Below are positions 5,590 to 5,888 of a DNA stretch of 5,888 bases, one piece after another (positions within the stretch are counted from its first letter, which is position 1; every line of letters begins with the position of its first letter). The notes under the pieces are model-generated. The model saw only the letters and a list, made by a program, of their open reading frames with translations. It had not been told where the DNA came from and did no database searches. The translations under genes and the position numbers were made by a program. The DNA comes from Acidobacteriaceae bacterium (GTDB taxonomy: Bacteria > Acidobacteriota > Terriglobia > Terriglobales > Acidobacteriaceae), in NCBI GenBank assembly GCA_003166055.1, contig PMWR01000350.1:7699-13586 (forward strand), written 5' to 3'.

Positions 5590-5888
5590 AAGCTCACAGC
5601 CAGCTCGAGCCCGTCATAGGCCAGCGCCATGCCGGCCGGCAGCGAGCGGTTGGTCGCCTCATGGCCCAGTTCATGCGCAATGTGCGTGAAAAAGGTCTGC
5701 CGCGCGCCGATCCGCCGCGCCCAACCCACCGCCTGGTCCACCGTGGCGTGGCTGGGATGCGGCTTGTGGCGCAGCGCTGAAACCACCAGCACTTCCAACC
5801 CCTCCAACAGTGCAAAGCTCTCCTCCGGAATCGAACTCACGTCCGTCAGGTAAGCCGCATTGCCAAAGCGGAATCCCGCAATCTCCAT
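5586..5888 (-). CDS. Metallo-beta-lactamase-fold hydrolase, PhnP-like, C-terminal part cut by the right edge
   Basis: The visible 100 residues match the C-terminal part of MBL-fold hydrolases related to PhnP (phosphodiesterase) and PqqB. They show GFRFGNAAYLTD, where Asp16 of the fragment is the likely bridging metal ligand, then ALRHKPHPSH (38-47), and THIAHE with His69 as a likely metal ligand. The fragment ends in AYDGLELAV, a typical terminus for this group. The family usually has about 250-280 residues, so the N-terminal part with the HxHxDH motif lies beyond the window, and the Met at the very edge is probably internal. Where relatives often have Asp before the ALR segment, this one has Ser37. 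The substrate cannot be predicted. It lies upstream of ribF in a probable operon and overlaps it by 4 bp. Confidence 0.88.
   Translation of the reverse strand: MEIAGFRFGNAAYLTDVSSIPEESFALLEGLEVLVVSALRHKPHPSHATVDQAVGWARRIGARQTFFTHIAHELGHEATNRSLPAGMALAYDGLELAVSL

Noticed and set aside
4783..5619. A 278-codon plus-strand open frame opposite ribF
   Set aside because: Its translation is Arg/Pro/His/Gln-rich shadow sequence, while the minus strand carries all RibF motifs.

Overview
The window looks like a GC-rich bacterial chromosome segment, most likely from an acidobacterium of the Terriglobia type. This rests on remembered resemblance and no search was run: the style of the penicillin-binding protein, the secreted DUF1349-like protein and the MBL-fold protein, and strong C-ending codon bias on the + strand. 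Codon bias is much weaker in the leftmost ~1.1 kb, which is mostly non-coding and may be less constrained or accessory.

Layout. (1) Positions 1-449, minus strand: the N-terminal 149 codons of an unrecognised gene that runs off the left edge. (2) Positions 450-1156: a long intergenic stretch holding a minus-strand Shine-Dalgarno site with a doubtful 26-codon micro-ORF, a very strong G-quadruplex motif (945-963) and a short array of 7-bp tandem repeats (1005-1029). (3) Positions 1157-3679, plus strand: a complete class A penicillin-binding protein of the PBP1A family, with a TTG start and a long Pro/Ala-rich tail. (4) Positions 3782-4624, plus strand: an exported protein with a predicted DUF1349/concanavalin-like beta-sandwich. 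(5) Positions 4621-5589, minus strand: ribF, bifunctional riboflavin kinase/FAD synthetase, meeting gene 4 tail to tail with a 4-bp overlap. (6) Positions 5586-5888, minus strand: the C-terminal part of a PhnP-like metallo-beta-lactamase-fold hydrolase that overlaps the ribF start by 4 bp (ATGA) and runs off the right edge.

How the genes relate. The MBL-fold gene and ribF form a probable translationally coupled operon. The PBP1A gene and the exported protein are co-directional and both act outside the cytoplasm, but about 100 bp separate them and a possible -10 element lies in the gap, so co-transcription is uncertain. I see no CRISPR array, transposase, integrase, tRNA or rRNA. No feature forms a clear undescribed multi-gene system. 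The least ordinary part is the 450-1156 region, followed by the unrecognised gene at the left edge.
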